32,216 bases of DNA from Rhodocyclaceae bacterium UBA2346. GTDB taxonomy: Bacteria > Pseudomonadota > Gammaproteobacteria > Burkholderiales > Rhodocyclaceae. Below are positions 8,996 to 16,658 of the stretch, in pieces. Positions within the stretch are counted from its first letter, which is position 1; every line of letters begins with the position of its first letter. Where the stretch lies: assembly GCA_002344625.1 (NCBI GenBank), contig DDUE01000020.1, positions 1 through 32,216 on the forward strand, in the 5' to 3' direction. Under the pieces are notes generated by a model that searched no databases, had not been told where the DNA came from, and saw only the letters and a list, made by a program, of their open reading frames with translations. Made by a program: the position numbers and the translations under genes.

Positions 8996-9011
8996 TGGCA
9001 CGCGCTTTGCA
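8996..9011 (+). promoter_or_regulatory. Sigma-54 promoter for the PQQ alcohol dehydrogenase
   Basis: TGGCAC-GCGCT-TTGCA is an exact -24/-12 element with correct spacing, 83 bases before the dehydrogenase start at 9095. This is the second of three such sites in the locus. Confidence 0.92.
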
Positions 9012-9094
9012 GACAAGCTTGCGCCGGACCCGGACAGTGCTTCGGGCGCGCAAGCTCAAAAAATGACGATCCCGAGAGAACCGAGGAGAAAACA

Positions 9095-10924
9095 ATGAAT
9101 TTGAAGAGGAATGTGGCCCGTTTTCCGGGCGTGCTGACCGCCCTGGCGGTCGCATTGGCCGGATTCGGGCAGGTGCACGCCGCTGGCGTGACCGATCAGG
9201 ACATCGTCGACGACGCGACGACGACCCATCAAGTCGTCAGCAACGGCATGGGTACCAAGGGCCAGCGCTACACCCTGCTGAAACAGGTCAACGTCGACAC
9301 GGTGAAAGACCTGGTGCCGGTCTGGTCGTTCTCGTTCGGTGGCGAGAAGCAGCGCGGCCAGCAGTCGCAGCCCTTGATCTACGACGGGAAGATGTACGTG
9401 ACCGCGTCGTACAGCCGCATCTTCGCCCTGGATGCCAAGACCGGGAAAAAGCTGTGGAAGTACGAGCATCGCCTACCGGACGGCATCATGCCTTGTTGCG
9501 ACGTGATCAACCGCGGCGCCGCGATCTTTGGCGAACTGGTGATCTTCGGCACGCTCGATGCCCAACTGGTTGCCCTCAACAAGGATACCGGCAAGGTCGC
9601 CTGGCGCGAAAAGATCGCCGACTACAAGGATGGCTACTCGTTCACTGCCGCGCCGCAGATCGTCAAGGGTTTGTTGATCACCGGCAATTCGGGGGGCGAG
9701 TTCGGGGTGGTCGGGCGCGTGGATGCGCGCGATCCCGTCACCGGAAAGCTGGTATGGACCCGTCCGACCGTCGAAGGGCACATGGGCTATACCTACGACA
9801 AGGATGGCAAGGCGGTCGAGAACGGCCTCTCGGGCACGACCAACGCCACCTGGCCGGGCGATCTGTGGAAGACCGGCGGTGCCGCGCCCTGGCAGACCGC
9901 CTATTACGACCCGGATGTCAACCTGATCTACATCGGCACCGGCAACCCCTCGCCGTGGAACTCGTGGCTGCGTCCGGGTGACAATCTTTACTCCTCGTCG
10001 ACCCTGGCGCTCGATCCGGCAGACGGCAAGATCGTCTGGCATTACCAGAACACGCCGCATGACGGCTGGGATTTCGACGGGGTGAACGAGTTCATTTCGT
10101 TCGAGTACAAGGATCCCAAGACCGGCAGCGTGGTCAAGGCGGGCGGGAAGGCCGACCGCAACGGCTTCTTCTTCGTGAACGACCGGACCAACGGCAAGCT
10201 GCTCAACGCCTTTCCGTTCGTGAACCGCATCGACTGGGCGAAGGGCATCGATCTCGAGACCGGGCGCCCGATCTACAACGAGGAGAAGCGCCCGGGCAAC
10301 CCCTTCCTGCAGACCGCGGCCAAGCCCGCAGACGGCGCGGCCGCGCCGGCGGCCGATGCGCAGGCTAAAGGCGAGTCGGTGTTCAATGCGCCGTCCTTCC
10401 TGGGGGGCAAGAACCAGATGCCGATGGCGTTCAGCCCGGAGACCGGCTACTTCTACGTGCCGGCCAACGAATGGGGCATGGACATCTGGAACGAGCCGGT
10501 GTCGTTCAAGCGCGGAGCCGCCTATCTGGGCGCCGGTTTCACGATCAAGCCTCTGCATGACGACTTCATCGGCGTGATGCGGGCGGTCGATCCGGTGACT
10601 GGCAAGGTGGTCTGGGAGGTCAAGAACAACGCGCCCTTGTGGGGTGGTGTGATGACCACGGCTGGAAACCTGGTCTTCTACGGCACGCCCGAAGGCTACC
10701 TGAAGGCGGTGAATGCCACGACCGGCGAGGAGGTATGGCAGTTCCAGACGGGTTCGGGTGTGATCGCCCCGCCCGTGTCGTGGGAAGACGGCGGCGAGCA
10801 GTACATTGCGGTGGTGTCGGGTTGGGGGGGCGCGGTGCCGCTGTGGGGGGGCGATGTCGCCAAACGGGTGAACATGCTCGAACAGGGTGGCTCGGTGTGG
10901 GTGTTCAAGCTCCACAAGAGCTGA
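9095..10924 (+). CDS. PQQ-dependent alcohol dehydrogenase, lanthanide-type signature
   Basis: The 609-residue periplasmic quinoprotein oxidises an alcohol to the aldehyde and passes electrons to cytochrome c. The start at 9095 follows GAGGAG and gives a signal peptide ending at QVHA; the open frame runs far upstream but without this peptide. Family marks include the vicinal disulfide C134-C135 ([10 protein letters not shown]), the segment [11 protein letters not shown], repeated beta-propeller W-motifs, and [14 protein letters not shown]. In the last motif D326 is the catalytic Asp. D328 two residues on is the extra acidic ligand seen in lanthanide-dependent enzymes (XoxF, PedH), where calcium enzymes carry Ala or Ser. 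The overall sequence is ExaA/PedH-like rather than methanol-type. A short Ala/Pro-rich insert (about residues 408-425) is unusual. The following cytochrome gene is probably co-expressed. Confidence 0.93.
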   Translation: MNLKRNVARFPGVLTALAVALAGFGQVHAAGVTDQDIVDDATTTHQVVSNGMGTKGQRYTLLKQVNVDTVKDLVPVWSFSFGGEKQRGQQSQPLIYDGKMYVTASYSRIFALDAKTGKKLWKYEHRLPDGIMPCCDVINRGAAIFGELVIFGTLDAQLVALNKDTGKVAWREKIADYKDGYSFTAAPQIVKGLLITGNSGGEFGVVGRVDARDPVTGKLVWTRPTVEGHMGYTYDKDGKAVENGLSGTTNATWPGDLWKTGGAAPWQTAYYDPDVNLIYIGTGNPSPWNSWLRPGDNLYSSSTLALDPADGKIVWHYQNTPHDGWDFDGVNEFISFEYKDPKTGSVVKAGGKADRNGFFFVNDRTNGKLLNAFPFVNRIDWAKGIDLETGRPIYNEEKRPGNPFLQTAAKPADGAAAPAADAQAKGESVFNAPSFLGGKNQMPMAFSPETGYFYVPANEWGMDIWNEPVSFKRGAAYLGAGFTIKPLHDDFIGVMRAVDPVTGKVVWEVKNNAPLWGGVMTTAGNLVFYGTPEGYLKAVNATTGEEVWQFQTGSGVIAPPVSWEDGGEQYIAVVSGWGGAVPLWGGDVAKRVNMLEQGGSVWVFKLHKS

Positions 10925-10948
10925 GGTCGCACCGGGTTGCGCGAAGGA

Positions 10949-10977
10949 CCCGGGCATGCGGCGGCCGAATGCCCGGG
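10949..10977 (+). other. Stem-loop between dehydrogenase and cytochrome genes
   Basis: A perfect 9-bp stem (CCCGGGCAT / ATGCCCGGG) encloses an 11-base loop, 25 bases after the dehydrogenase stop. No T-tract follows. It more likely adjusts the dehydrogenase-to-cytochrome mRNA ratio by processing or partial termination than ends transcription. Confidence 0.5.
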
Positions 10978-11036
10978 CATGGGTGCCCACGACGTAAGCG
11001 TATCGCGCTGTATCGCGCCGTTTAAAGGAGATAGTA

Positions 11037-11414
11037 ATGAAGCAGGTCATGATGATTACCGCCGTTGCGCTGCTGATCGCGGCGCCGGCGTATGCCGATC
11101 TGGCCCAGGACGAGGCGATGAAGGCGCTTGCATCCAAGAGCGGATGCAACACCTGTCACGGGATCGAGGCCGCGAAGCCGGGTCCTGACGGCCTCGCGCC
11201 GATCGGCCCGGCCTGGGTGGATGTCGCCGGCCAGTACGCCGGGAAGCCCGGGGCCTCGGAATTCCTGACCCGGATCGTGCTGGAGGGTTCGAACCCCTAC
11301 AGCAGCCATTGGAAGGGCAAGGTCAGCGGGTTGGCGATGCCGCCCAATGCGGTTGCGATCACCGAAGCCGACGCGCGTGCGCTGGTGCACTGGATCCTCG
11401 CACTCAAGAAATAA
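11037..11414 (+). CDS. Cytochrome c, probable electron acceptor of the dehydrogenase
   Basis: The 125-residue protein has a signal peptide cleaved after PAYA (residue 20), one haem-binding CNTCH (37-41) and a likely axial Met in LAMPPN (M101). It is a small single-haem class I cytochrome of the c551/c552 size. AAAGGAG lies just upstream of the start. It is the second plus-strand gene after the dehydrogenase and is closed by a strong terminator, which fits a dedicated periplasmic electron acceptor for the quinoprotein. It is not closely similar to the PedF-type cytochrome encoded at 12459-12908. Confidence 0.88.
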   Translation: MKQVMMITAVALLIAAPAYADLAQDEAMKALASKSGCNTCHGIEAAKPGPDGLAPIGPAWVDVAGQYAGKPGASEFLTRIVLEGSNPYSSHWKGKVSGLAMPPNAVAITEADARALVHWILALKK

Positions 11415-11465
11415 GCGTATCCCTCCCCCGACCGGAAGCTGCAGCACAGGGCTCTCCGCGAGTTT

Positions 11466-11493
11466 CAGCGCCCTCGGTGGCGCTGTTTTTTTT
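11466..11493 (+). terminator. Rho-independent terminator after the cytochrome gene
   Basis: CAGCGCC-CTCGGT-GGCGCTG forms a 7-bp GC-rich stem followed directly by eight T residues, 51 bases after the cytochrome stop. This is a textbook intrinsic terminator on the plus strand. Confidence 0.93.
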
Positions 11494-11580
11494 GCCGCAA
11501 AGAGCGGGTTCGGCTGCAGGGCGAACGCTCGCGACCGGGCCTGCGAGCGACGCGAGGCGTGATTGTGGCGATGTGGGGCG

Positions 11581-11617
11581 GAATTGCTCCGTGGCGGAGC
11601 AATTCCGCCACGGAGCA
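11581..11617 (-). terminator. Overlapping alternative hairpins downstream of the minus-strand operon
   Basis: Two perfect inverted repeats share the same bases: a 10-5-10 hairpin (11581-11605) and a 14-5-14 hairpin (11585-11617). They cannot form together. They lie 10 bases beyond the stop of the binding-protein gene on the minus strand. There is no T-tract, so the role may be termination, mRNA 3'-end protection or a protein-binding site. Confidence 0.5.
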
Positions 11618-11626
11618 GGGCGAGGC

Positions 11627-12472
11627 TCAGGGCAGCCGATGTGTCAGGCCGTGATCCCTGAAGATCTGGTCGAGCTCGCCGGAACGTTGCAGTTCGGCGA
11701 GCGCTTCGGACAACGCGGAGGCGAGGGCGGTGCTGTCGGCCTTGACCGCCATCCCGATCGGCCAGCCGGTGACGCGCATCTCGGGCATCGACACGGTGTC
11801 GATCGCAACCCCCTGGATGCTGCGAAAGGCGGCTTCGAGCTGGGTGTAGGTGCCCAGCACCGCCGCCACCTCGCCGCGCGACATCGCTTCGGCAGCCTCG
11901 GGAATGGTGCGGAAATGAACCACGTTGTCGCGCAGCCGGCCGTTGAGCACATGCAGCAGGAAATCGCTCGCATGGGTGTCGAGCTCGGCGCCGATCTTCT
12001 CGCGGGTGAAAACCTCGAACGCGTTCGCCGCGGAGCCTTGCGGCGGCGGAATCCGTTCGGGCCGGCGCGCGAGCGCCATCGTCTCGAGATGGTAGGGGCC
12101 GAAGATCGCGACCTGCTGGTTGCTGCGGGCGAACTCGAGGTCGACGGGGACGTGCAGCATCACGTCCGCGGGTTGGCCGCCGAGATAGTGACCACGCCAG
12201 ACCATGTTGCGCAGGTCGTCGTTCATCGTTTCTCCAGCGGGGAACTCCGCGACCTGGGCTTGCAGGCCCAGGCGCCGGGCGAGCGCCTGGCCGATCGCGA
12301 CGTCGACGCCCTTGCCGCGCTCGGAGTAGGGTGCGAAGCCCGCATACACGGCGATTCTCAGCGCCCCCGCCTGCTGCAGTTCGAGATCCGCGCGGGCGTG
12401 GGCGGGCATCAGGCAGGCGGCGAGCAGGCCGCCCGCGACGCGCATGAAGCGGCGGCGGTCATTGTCCGTCAT
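11627..12472 (-). CDS. Quinoprotein dehydrogenase-associated periplasmic solute-binding protein
   Basis: The 281-residue protein belongs to the amino-acid-type (family 3) solute-binding fold, with LRIAVYAGFAPYSERGKGVDVAIGQALA at its start. The first residues, NDRRRFMRVAGG followed by a hydrophobic stretch and AHARA, look like a Tat signal peptide. The start at 12472 is preferred because it gives this peptide and overlaps the end of the PedF-type gene by 14 bases. Proteins of this group are found beside PQQ dehydrogenases without their own permease or ATPase, as here. The ligand is unknown, and a role in cofactor, metal or substrate handling is only inferred. Confidence 0.85.
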   Translation of the reverse strand: MTDNDRRRFMRVAGGLLAACLMPAHARADLELQQAGALRIAVYAGFAPYSERGKGVDVAIGQALARRLGLQAQVAEFPAGETMNDDLRNMVWRGHYLGGQPADVMLHVPVDLEFARSNQQVAIFGPYHLETMALARRPERIPPPQGSAANAFEVFTREKIGAELDTHASDFLLHVLNGRLRDNVVHFRTIPEAAEAMSRGEVAAVLGTYTQLEAAFRSIQGVAIDTVSMPEMRVTGWPIGMAVKADSTALASALSEALAELQRSGELDQIFRDHGLTHRLP

Positions 12473-12908
12473 AGACCGTCTCCAGCCAGGCGCGGATCGC
12501 CCACATGGCTTCCTGCGACAGCATGCCTTCGAACGGCGGCATGTAAACCGCGCCGTTGCGGGTGACGCCGTGCCTGACCCGCCCGATGTAATACTCATCC
12601 ATGTCGGGGCTGTGCTCGAGGTAGCGCAGGTCGGGGGCGATGCCGCCGGAGACGGCGCCGAGTCCGTGACAGCGGGCGCAGTTTTGGTTGAATGCGGAGT
12701 CGCCGATGCGGATGGCGTCGGCATTCTTGCTGTAGGGGTTTTCGGCACGCCATTCCTCGCCGAGCTGTTCGAGTTTCGACGTATCCACCGCTTGCGGCGT
12801 GACGTCGCCGTGGGCATTCGTGTGTCCGCTCGCGAAGAGCAGGCAGCAGGTCAGCGCACCGGCCTTGAGTGTCGTGGCCAGGGTCTCCTCCAGGGTCTCA
12901 ATGTTCAC
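12459..12908 (-). CDS. pedF: Cytochrome c-550 of the PedF type
   Basis: The 149-residue protein has an N-terminal hydrophobic segment (about residues 14-32), then the family hallmark HGDVTPQAVDT. A single haem site CARCH lies at 77-81, followed by GGIAPDLRYL, and the likely axial Met is M123 in VYMPPF. PedF-type cytochromes are the electron carriers of PQQ alcohol dehydrogenases such as those of Pseudomonas putida. It is the first gene of a two-gene minus-strand operon with the binding-protein gene. A sigma-54 promoter is 68 bases upstream of the start. Confidence 0.88.
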   Translation of the reverse strand: MNIETLEETLATTLKAGALTCCLLFASGHTNAHGDVTPQAVDTSKLEQLGEEWRAENPYSKNADAIRIGDSAFNQNCARCHGLGAVSGGIAPDLRYLEHSPDMDEYYIGRVRHGVTRNGAVYMPPFEGMLSQEAMWAIRAWLETVYDGQ

Positions 12909-12975
12909 TTCGTGTATCCTCAGTTTGATGGGTCAGGGCAGATTCGAGCCGGAAACAACCGGACACCGGCTCTAC

Positions 12976-12991
12976 TGCAAACGGCGTGCCA
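12976..12991 (-). promoter_or_regulatory. Sigma-54 promoter for the pedF-like operon
   Basis: On the minus strand the sequence is TGGCAC-GCCGT-TTGCA, again an exact -24/-12 match. It is the third such promoter in the alcohol oxidation locus and points at the PedF-type cytochrome gene. Confidence 0.9.
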
Positions 12992-13096
12992 TCAATCCTG
13001 AAAAGCGTCCGGAAGCTGGTTCTCCAGCTCGCCTCGCAGGCGCTCAATTCCAGATGTAACAATGGCTTGAGCGGGGGCGCATGAGCAGGTTTGATT

Positions 13097-13113
13097 TGCT
13101 TCGATACGCATCA
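13097..13113. promoter_or_regulatory. Degenerate copy of the activator dyad upstream of pedF
   Basis: Read on the minus strand, TGATGCGTATCGAAGCA agrees with the central 17 bases of the perfect dyad at 8918-8936 at 12 of 17 positions. It lies about 105 bases upstream of the sigma-54 element at 12976-12991, a suitable distance for an activator. It may also autoregulate the regulator gene at 13185. The match was found by eye and could be chance. Confidence 0.4.
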
Positions 13114-13184
13114 AGTGCTACCTTTTGGACCGATCAGAGACATGGCGGACACGCATCCGACCGTGCGACAACGGAGGAGGGACA

Positions 13185-14483
13185 ATGGGTTTGACGTCCG
13201 ACGGACGCGAGACGAAGGCACAACGCTTCCTGGCGTCGCGACGCGAATTCTTCGAGCGCGGCGATTCCCCGGAAGACGGCGTCACGTCGCTCATCATGCG
13301 TTCGTGGCAACGCTGTCGCGAGCGGGGCCTGAATCATTCGACGGTGGGCGAAGGCGATCTGGCCGGGCGGGTGCGCCTGTCCGAATCGCGCGAGCGCAAT
13401 GCGATGCTGCTCGAGCAGGCGAGCAGCGTGATGGAGCATGTGTTCGAGCAGATCCGCTCATCGGGCAGCCTGGTGGTTCTTTCGGATCCGGACGGTTGCA
13501 TCATCCACAGTCTGGGCGATCCGGATTTCGTCGACCGGGCCAATCGGGTCGCCTTGCAGCCGGGCGCCTGCTGGAACGAGGTGCTGCGCGGCACCAATGC
13601 GATCGGCACCGCGATCGCCGAAAAACGCCCGGTCGAGGTGCTGGGGCTCGAGCATTACCTGGAAGGCAACGGCTTTCTTTCCTGTAGCGCAGTGCCCGTG
13701 ATGGCGGCGGACGGCACGTTGTGCGGCGTGCTCGACATCTCGTCCGATCACCGTGTCCATCAGCGCCATACCCTGGGCCTGGTCAAGCTGTCGGTGCAGC
13801 TTCTCGAGAAGCGCCTGTTCGAGAGCGCGTATTCCGGCGGGATACTGATCGCCTTCCATGAGCGGCCCGAATACCTGGGCAGCCTGCAGGAGGGGGTGAT
13901 CGCGCTCAGTGCGGATGGTGAACTCCTCGGCGCCAACACCGTTGCGCGCGACTGGCTCACGGCGCGTGTTCGCGACGGAGACGCGATCGGGTTCAACAGC
14001 ATCTTCGCCCAGGGCTTTCGGCGCATCATCGACAAGGCGTCGTCGGCCTCGAACACCATGCTCAAGCTGGCGATGCGGCGCGGTGGCGATCTTTACGTCC
14101 AGGTTCGCTCGATGCGGCCACTGATGGTCCCGGCGGTGCGTGACGCGGGCGAGTATCGACAGGGCGGGGACACCGCCCGCGGCTCGCCCGATCCGGTCGG
14201 CAGCCGCAGGACGGAGGCCACGAGCACCCGCATCAGCCTCGACAGTCTCGCGACCGGCGATCCTGCCCTCGGACGCGCGCTCGATCGTGCCCGCCGGGTT
14301 CAGGGCAAGGACATTCCGCTGCTGATCCAGGGCGAGTCGGGCGTCGGCAAGGAATTGTTCGCACAGGCATTTCACAACAGCGGCCCGCGCGCGTCGGGGC
14401 CGTTCGTCGCGCTCAATTGCGCCGCCGTGCCCGAGTCCCTGATAAGAACGAGTGAGATAAATCCCATGGGCCAGGCGAGATAA
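13185..14483 (+). pseudogene. AcoR-type sigma-54 activator, truncated by the prophage
   Basis: Starting at the ATG after GGAGGAGGG, residues 1-418 read as a normal AcoR/Fis-family activator. They comprise an N-terminal helical region, a GAF sensor domain with the GTNAIGTA motif (about 75-210), a PAS-like segment (225-320), a linker, and the start of the AAA+ domain with Walker A GESGVGKE (383-390) and FVALNCAAVPESL. The frame then enters foreign sequence at about 14440 and stops after 14 unrelated residues. The GAFTGA sigma-54 contact loop, Walker B, arginine fingers and Fis-type DNA-binding helix are all missing. The product cannot activate sigma-54. Its position next to three sigma-54 promoters marks it as the original activator of the alcohol oxidation genes. 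The 3' part may lie beyond the right end of the prophage. Confidence 0.9.
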
Positions 14484-14520
14484 ATCCGGAATATAGGGGA
14501 ACATATCCGGATATAGGGCG
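14440..14520. repeat. Prophage end with spaced transposase-site-like repeats
   Basis: The host gene breaks at TG (14440-14441), the terminal dinucleotide of Mu-type elements. Inside it, GAGATAAATCC occurs at 14454-14464 and 14477-14487. A third related unit, CATATCCGG, is at 14502-14510. The ATCC cores are spaced 23 and 21 bases apart, about two helical turns. ATCCGGAATATAGGG (14484-14498) and ATCCGGATATAGGG (14505-14518) also repeat. Such arrays fit transposase binding sites. The exact end position is inferred. Confidence 0.65.
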
Positions 14521-14644
14521 GCGAAAAGTGCAAAACACTTGCAGCAGACAAAACGGAATTAACGGGCCTTGCGCCTGCGTCGTCCAGCCCGATTATGCAG
14601 CAGCTTCCTCGCCCATCGGGGCCTTACATCAATGTCTGCTCGAG

Positions 14645-15118
14645 TCATGGCAGGAGGTAGTTGGCGACGATATCGAGGATGGCTTCACGGTCTTCGGCGC
14701 CCAGTGTCCCGGAATTGGGGTCGGCTGTGAGAAGACCGCGGCGCGGCATGTGCTTGGTGCCGAACTCGTGATAGGCCGCGTACGGAGCATCGAAGCCAAT
14801 GGTGGTGCTGGTCGCATCGAACGAATGCGACAGGCCATCGAGCAGGTCGCCGTAGCGCTCCAAGAGTTTGCCCCTGCCAGCCCCCAGTTTGCTGGCAGCC
14901 GGCGTGCCCGCGAAAGGATAGCTGGCCTCGGTTGTGGGTTCCCATTTTGCCCATTCATTACCGTTCGGGTCGCGGCGCGTTTCGAAGCGCGCGGAAACTC
15001 GGGCTTCCATCTCAAGGCCGATCTGGTCCATGAGCGGGGAAAGATCACTTGAGCGCTCGAGCAGCTGCTCGAGAAAGTCGAGTATCGGGCGATCGTCAAT
15101 TTTGATGGTCAGCGCCAT
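14645..15118 (-). CDS. Phage virion morphogenesis protein (Mu gpG family)
   Basis: The 157-residue protein has the gpG-family layout: an N-terminal helical region (FLEQLLERSSDLSPLMDQIG), ARFETRRDPNGNEWAKW, and a C-terminal AAYHEFGTKHMPRRGLL. In Mu and relatives gpG acts in tail/head completion. It is the last late gene before the element end, only about 200 bases away. The expected downstream protease and capsid genes are missing. Between it and MuF are 133 bases with a hairpin but no gene. Confidence 0.88.
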   Translation of the reverse strand: MALTIKIDDRPILDFLEQLLERSSDLSPLMDQIGLEMEARVSARFETRRDPNGNEWAKWEPTTEASYPFAGTPAASKLGAGRGKLLERYGDLLDGLSHSFDATSTTIGFDAPYAAYHEFGTKHMPRRGLLTADPNSGTLGAEDREAILDIVANYLLP

Positions 15119-15231
15119 GTGCTATCCTTTAACCAAGGCGTTGCGGCAAAGTCTCCCGGCATCCGCTGAGGGCAGACCTGGGGCCCAAAGGTTCCGTCGG
15201 TGGTCAGGGGAGCCCACCGCGCAGCGCCCAC

Positions 15232-15253
15232 GAGGCGGCCCAGGTGCCGCCTC
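15232..15253 (-). other. Stem-loop overlapping the MuF stop codon
   Basis: GAGGCGGC-CCAGGT-GCCGCCTC is a perfect 8-6-8 hairpin whose minus-strand transcript begins at the MuF stop. No T-tract follows in the leftward direction. It could pause or process the late mRNA before gpG. The rest of 15119-15251 shows nothing recognisable. Confidence 0.45.
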
Positions 15254-16658
15254 ATTTCTTTTGTGCTCGCCGCAACAGGCGGGCAATCTCGCGTTCGCGC
15301 AGTGCCTCGTCCCTGGACAGACGCCTGTAGCTGGTCACAAACAGCCCCTCGCCACTCACCGTCGCCTTGACCACGAGAACGTGGCCACCGCTCTGCTCAT
15401 CCTCAACTTCACGCACGTAGATTAGGCTGTGTGTGCCAGTTCCGGAGTTATGCTCGACCCCGCGATGGGTATGCGAGTCCACCACGGCTTGCGCTTGGGC
15501 ATACTCGGCTGGCGTCAGTTCGGGGTGTTCGCGACGTTGCTTCGCGGCGGTGTTCCCGGATAACACCCCCACCCGCGTGAGGGCTCCAATCGCGGCGGCG
15601 TCTATGGCCGGAATCACCACGAGCGGCCAGTTGCCCAGCGGATTCGCGAACCAACTCGCAAAGCCGGGATCTGCTGCGAGCAGAGCCACGGCTTGCGCAG
15701 CCAGATCGGGGTCAGCATTGGTGAGCTTCTCCCGTGCGAGCCGGGTCAGATGTGCGAGGCGCGCACGCTCGGCGGTGTCAGCAGTGCTTTGCGGGGCAGA
15801 GGAAGCCTGTGTAGCTTCAATGGCCGTTGGCGCCGCGGACGGCGCTACAGCTTGCGGCGCTACCCCGGTGGGCGCTGGTGCGAGACTGCTTTGTTCCTGG
15901 TTCAACGGGCGGGCTTGCCGCGCGCGGCCTACGTTGTAGGCGAAGCCGGGTTGAACGCCTTCGGGCACGGTTAGGGTTTCGCCTGTACGGGCGTTGGTCC
16001 AGGTCCGCGCATTGTCCGGCGGCGCCGATTTGATCATCGGTTGGCCGGTGGGCGTGGTGCCGCGATCGTAGTCGCGCCGTGATACGGGCGTGACACGGCA
16101 CCGGCAATTGAAGCCGTTGGGCGGCAAGTGCGCATCCCAAAATGCGTCGTCCACCGGCAGCGTGACGTTGTCCCAACGGGCGTGCTCTTCTCGCACCTTC
16201 TCATCGCGCTGGGTGATGTAGCGGATGTAGGGGTGGCTGTCGCGGCGGCGCTCGATGCGCTCCCACTGGCCGGCGGCATGCGCCATGCGGGTGTTGGTGT
16301 CGTAGATGAGCTTGAGCCGGGCGGGGTCGAAAACTGTGGTCACCGTTCGGCCGGTTTTGGGGTCGAGTACTTCGCGCTCGCCCCACCAGCCCTTGCGCGC
16401 GAGATAGTCCGCCATGTCGCGCGTCCAGTCGCGGCGCGAGAGGTCGCCGCCCACACTGTCCACAATGCCTTGGCGCACTGCGCCGAGCACGTCAAGCGCG
16501 GTGAGTCGGCTCACGGTGAATTGGTGCACGTGCTCGCCCTGGCGCAGATCGCGCCAGTCGTGCGTCACGGTGAGCTGGTGGCGATCGCGAAGATAGTCCA
16601 TCGCCTCCTGCGGGCGCAGGCGATACAGCTCGGCAAAGTCGGTGGCGGCCGACATCAT
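15252..16658 (-). CDS. MuF-type head morphogenesis protein with C-terminal PBECR-like nuclease domain
   Basis: In this 468-residue protein, residues 1-220 are the minor head protein of the Mu gpF/SPP1 gp7 family, ending in the hallmark LPPNGFNCRCRVTP. A Pro/Ala/Gln-rich linker (about 250-345) follows. A distinct C-terminal domain of about 100 residues (368-460) contains EHPELTPAEYAQAQ, HSLIYVREV and GLFVTSYRRLS. That domain resembles the phage-Barnase-EndoU-ColicinE5/D-RelE-like (PBECR) nucleases found on MuF polymorphic toxins, which can be carried in the virion and injected. The assignment of this domain rests on my memory of the family's style. It overlaps the portal stop by four bases (ATGA). 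No immunity gene is evident beside it. Confidence 0.85.
   Translation of the reverse strand: MMSAATDFAELYRLRPQEAMDYLRDRHQLTVTHDWRDLRQGEHVHQFTVSRLTALDVLGAVRQGIVDSVGGDLSRRDWTRDMADYLARKGWWGEREVLDPKTGRTVTTVFDPARLKLIYDTNTRMAHAAGQWERIERRRDSHPYIRYITQRDEKVREEHARWDNVTLPVDDAFWDAHLPPNGFNCRCRVTPVSRRDYDRGTTPTGQPMIKSAPPDNARTWTNARTGETLTVPEGVQPGFAYNVGRARQARPLNQEQSSLAPAPTGVAPQAVAPSAAPTAIEATQASSAPQSTADTAERARLAHLTRLAREKLTNADPDLAAQAVALLAADPGFASWFANPLGNWPLVVIPAIDAAAIGALTRVGVLSGNTAAKQRREHPELTPAEYAQAQAVVDSHTHRGVEHNSGTGTHSLIYVREVEDEQSGGHVLVVKATVSGEGLFVTSYRRLSRDEALREREIARLLRRAQKK

Noticed and set aside
9473..11152. Long minus-strand open frame over the dehydrogenase
   Set aside because: It is antisense to an unmistakable quinoprotein and cytochrome and has no recognisable domain.
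14440..14520. An IS21-type insertion sequence end instead of a prophage end
   Set aside because: TG termini and multiple repeats also occur in IS21, but no istA/istB genes lie here. The only DD35E transposase with an AAA+ partner is phage-type and belongs to the same element. The possibility is not fully excluded.
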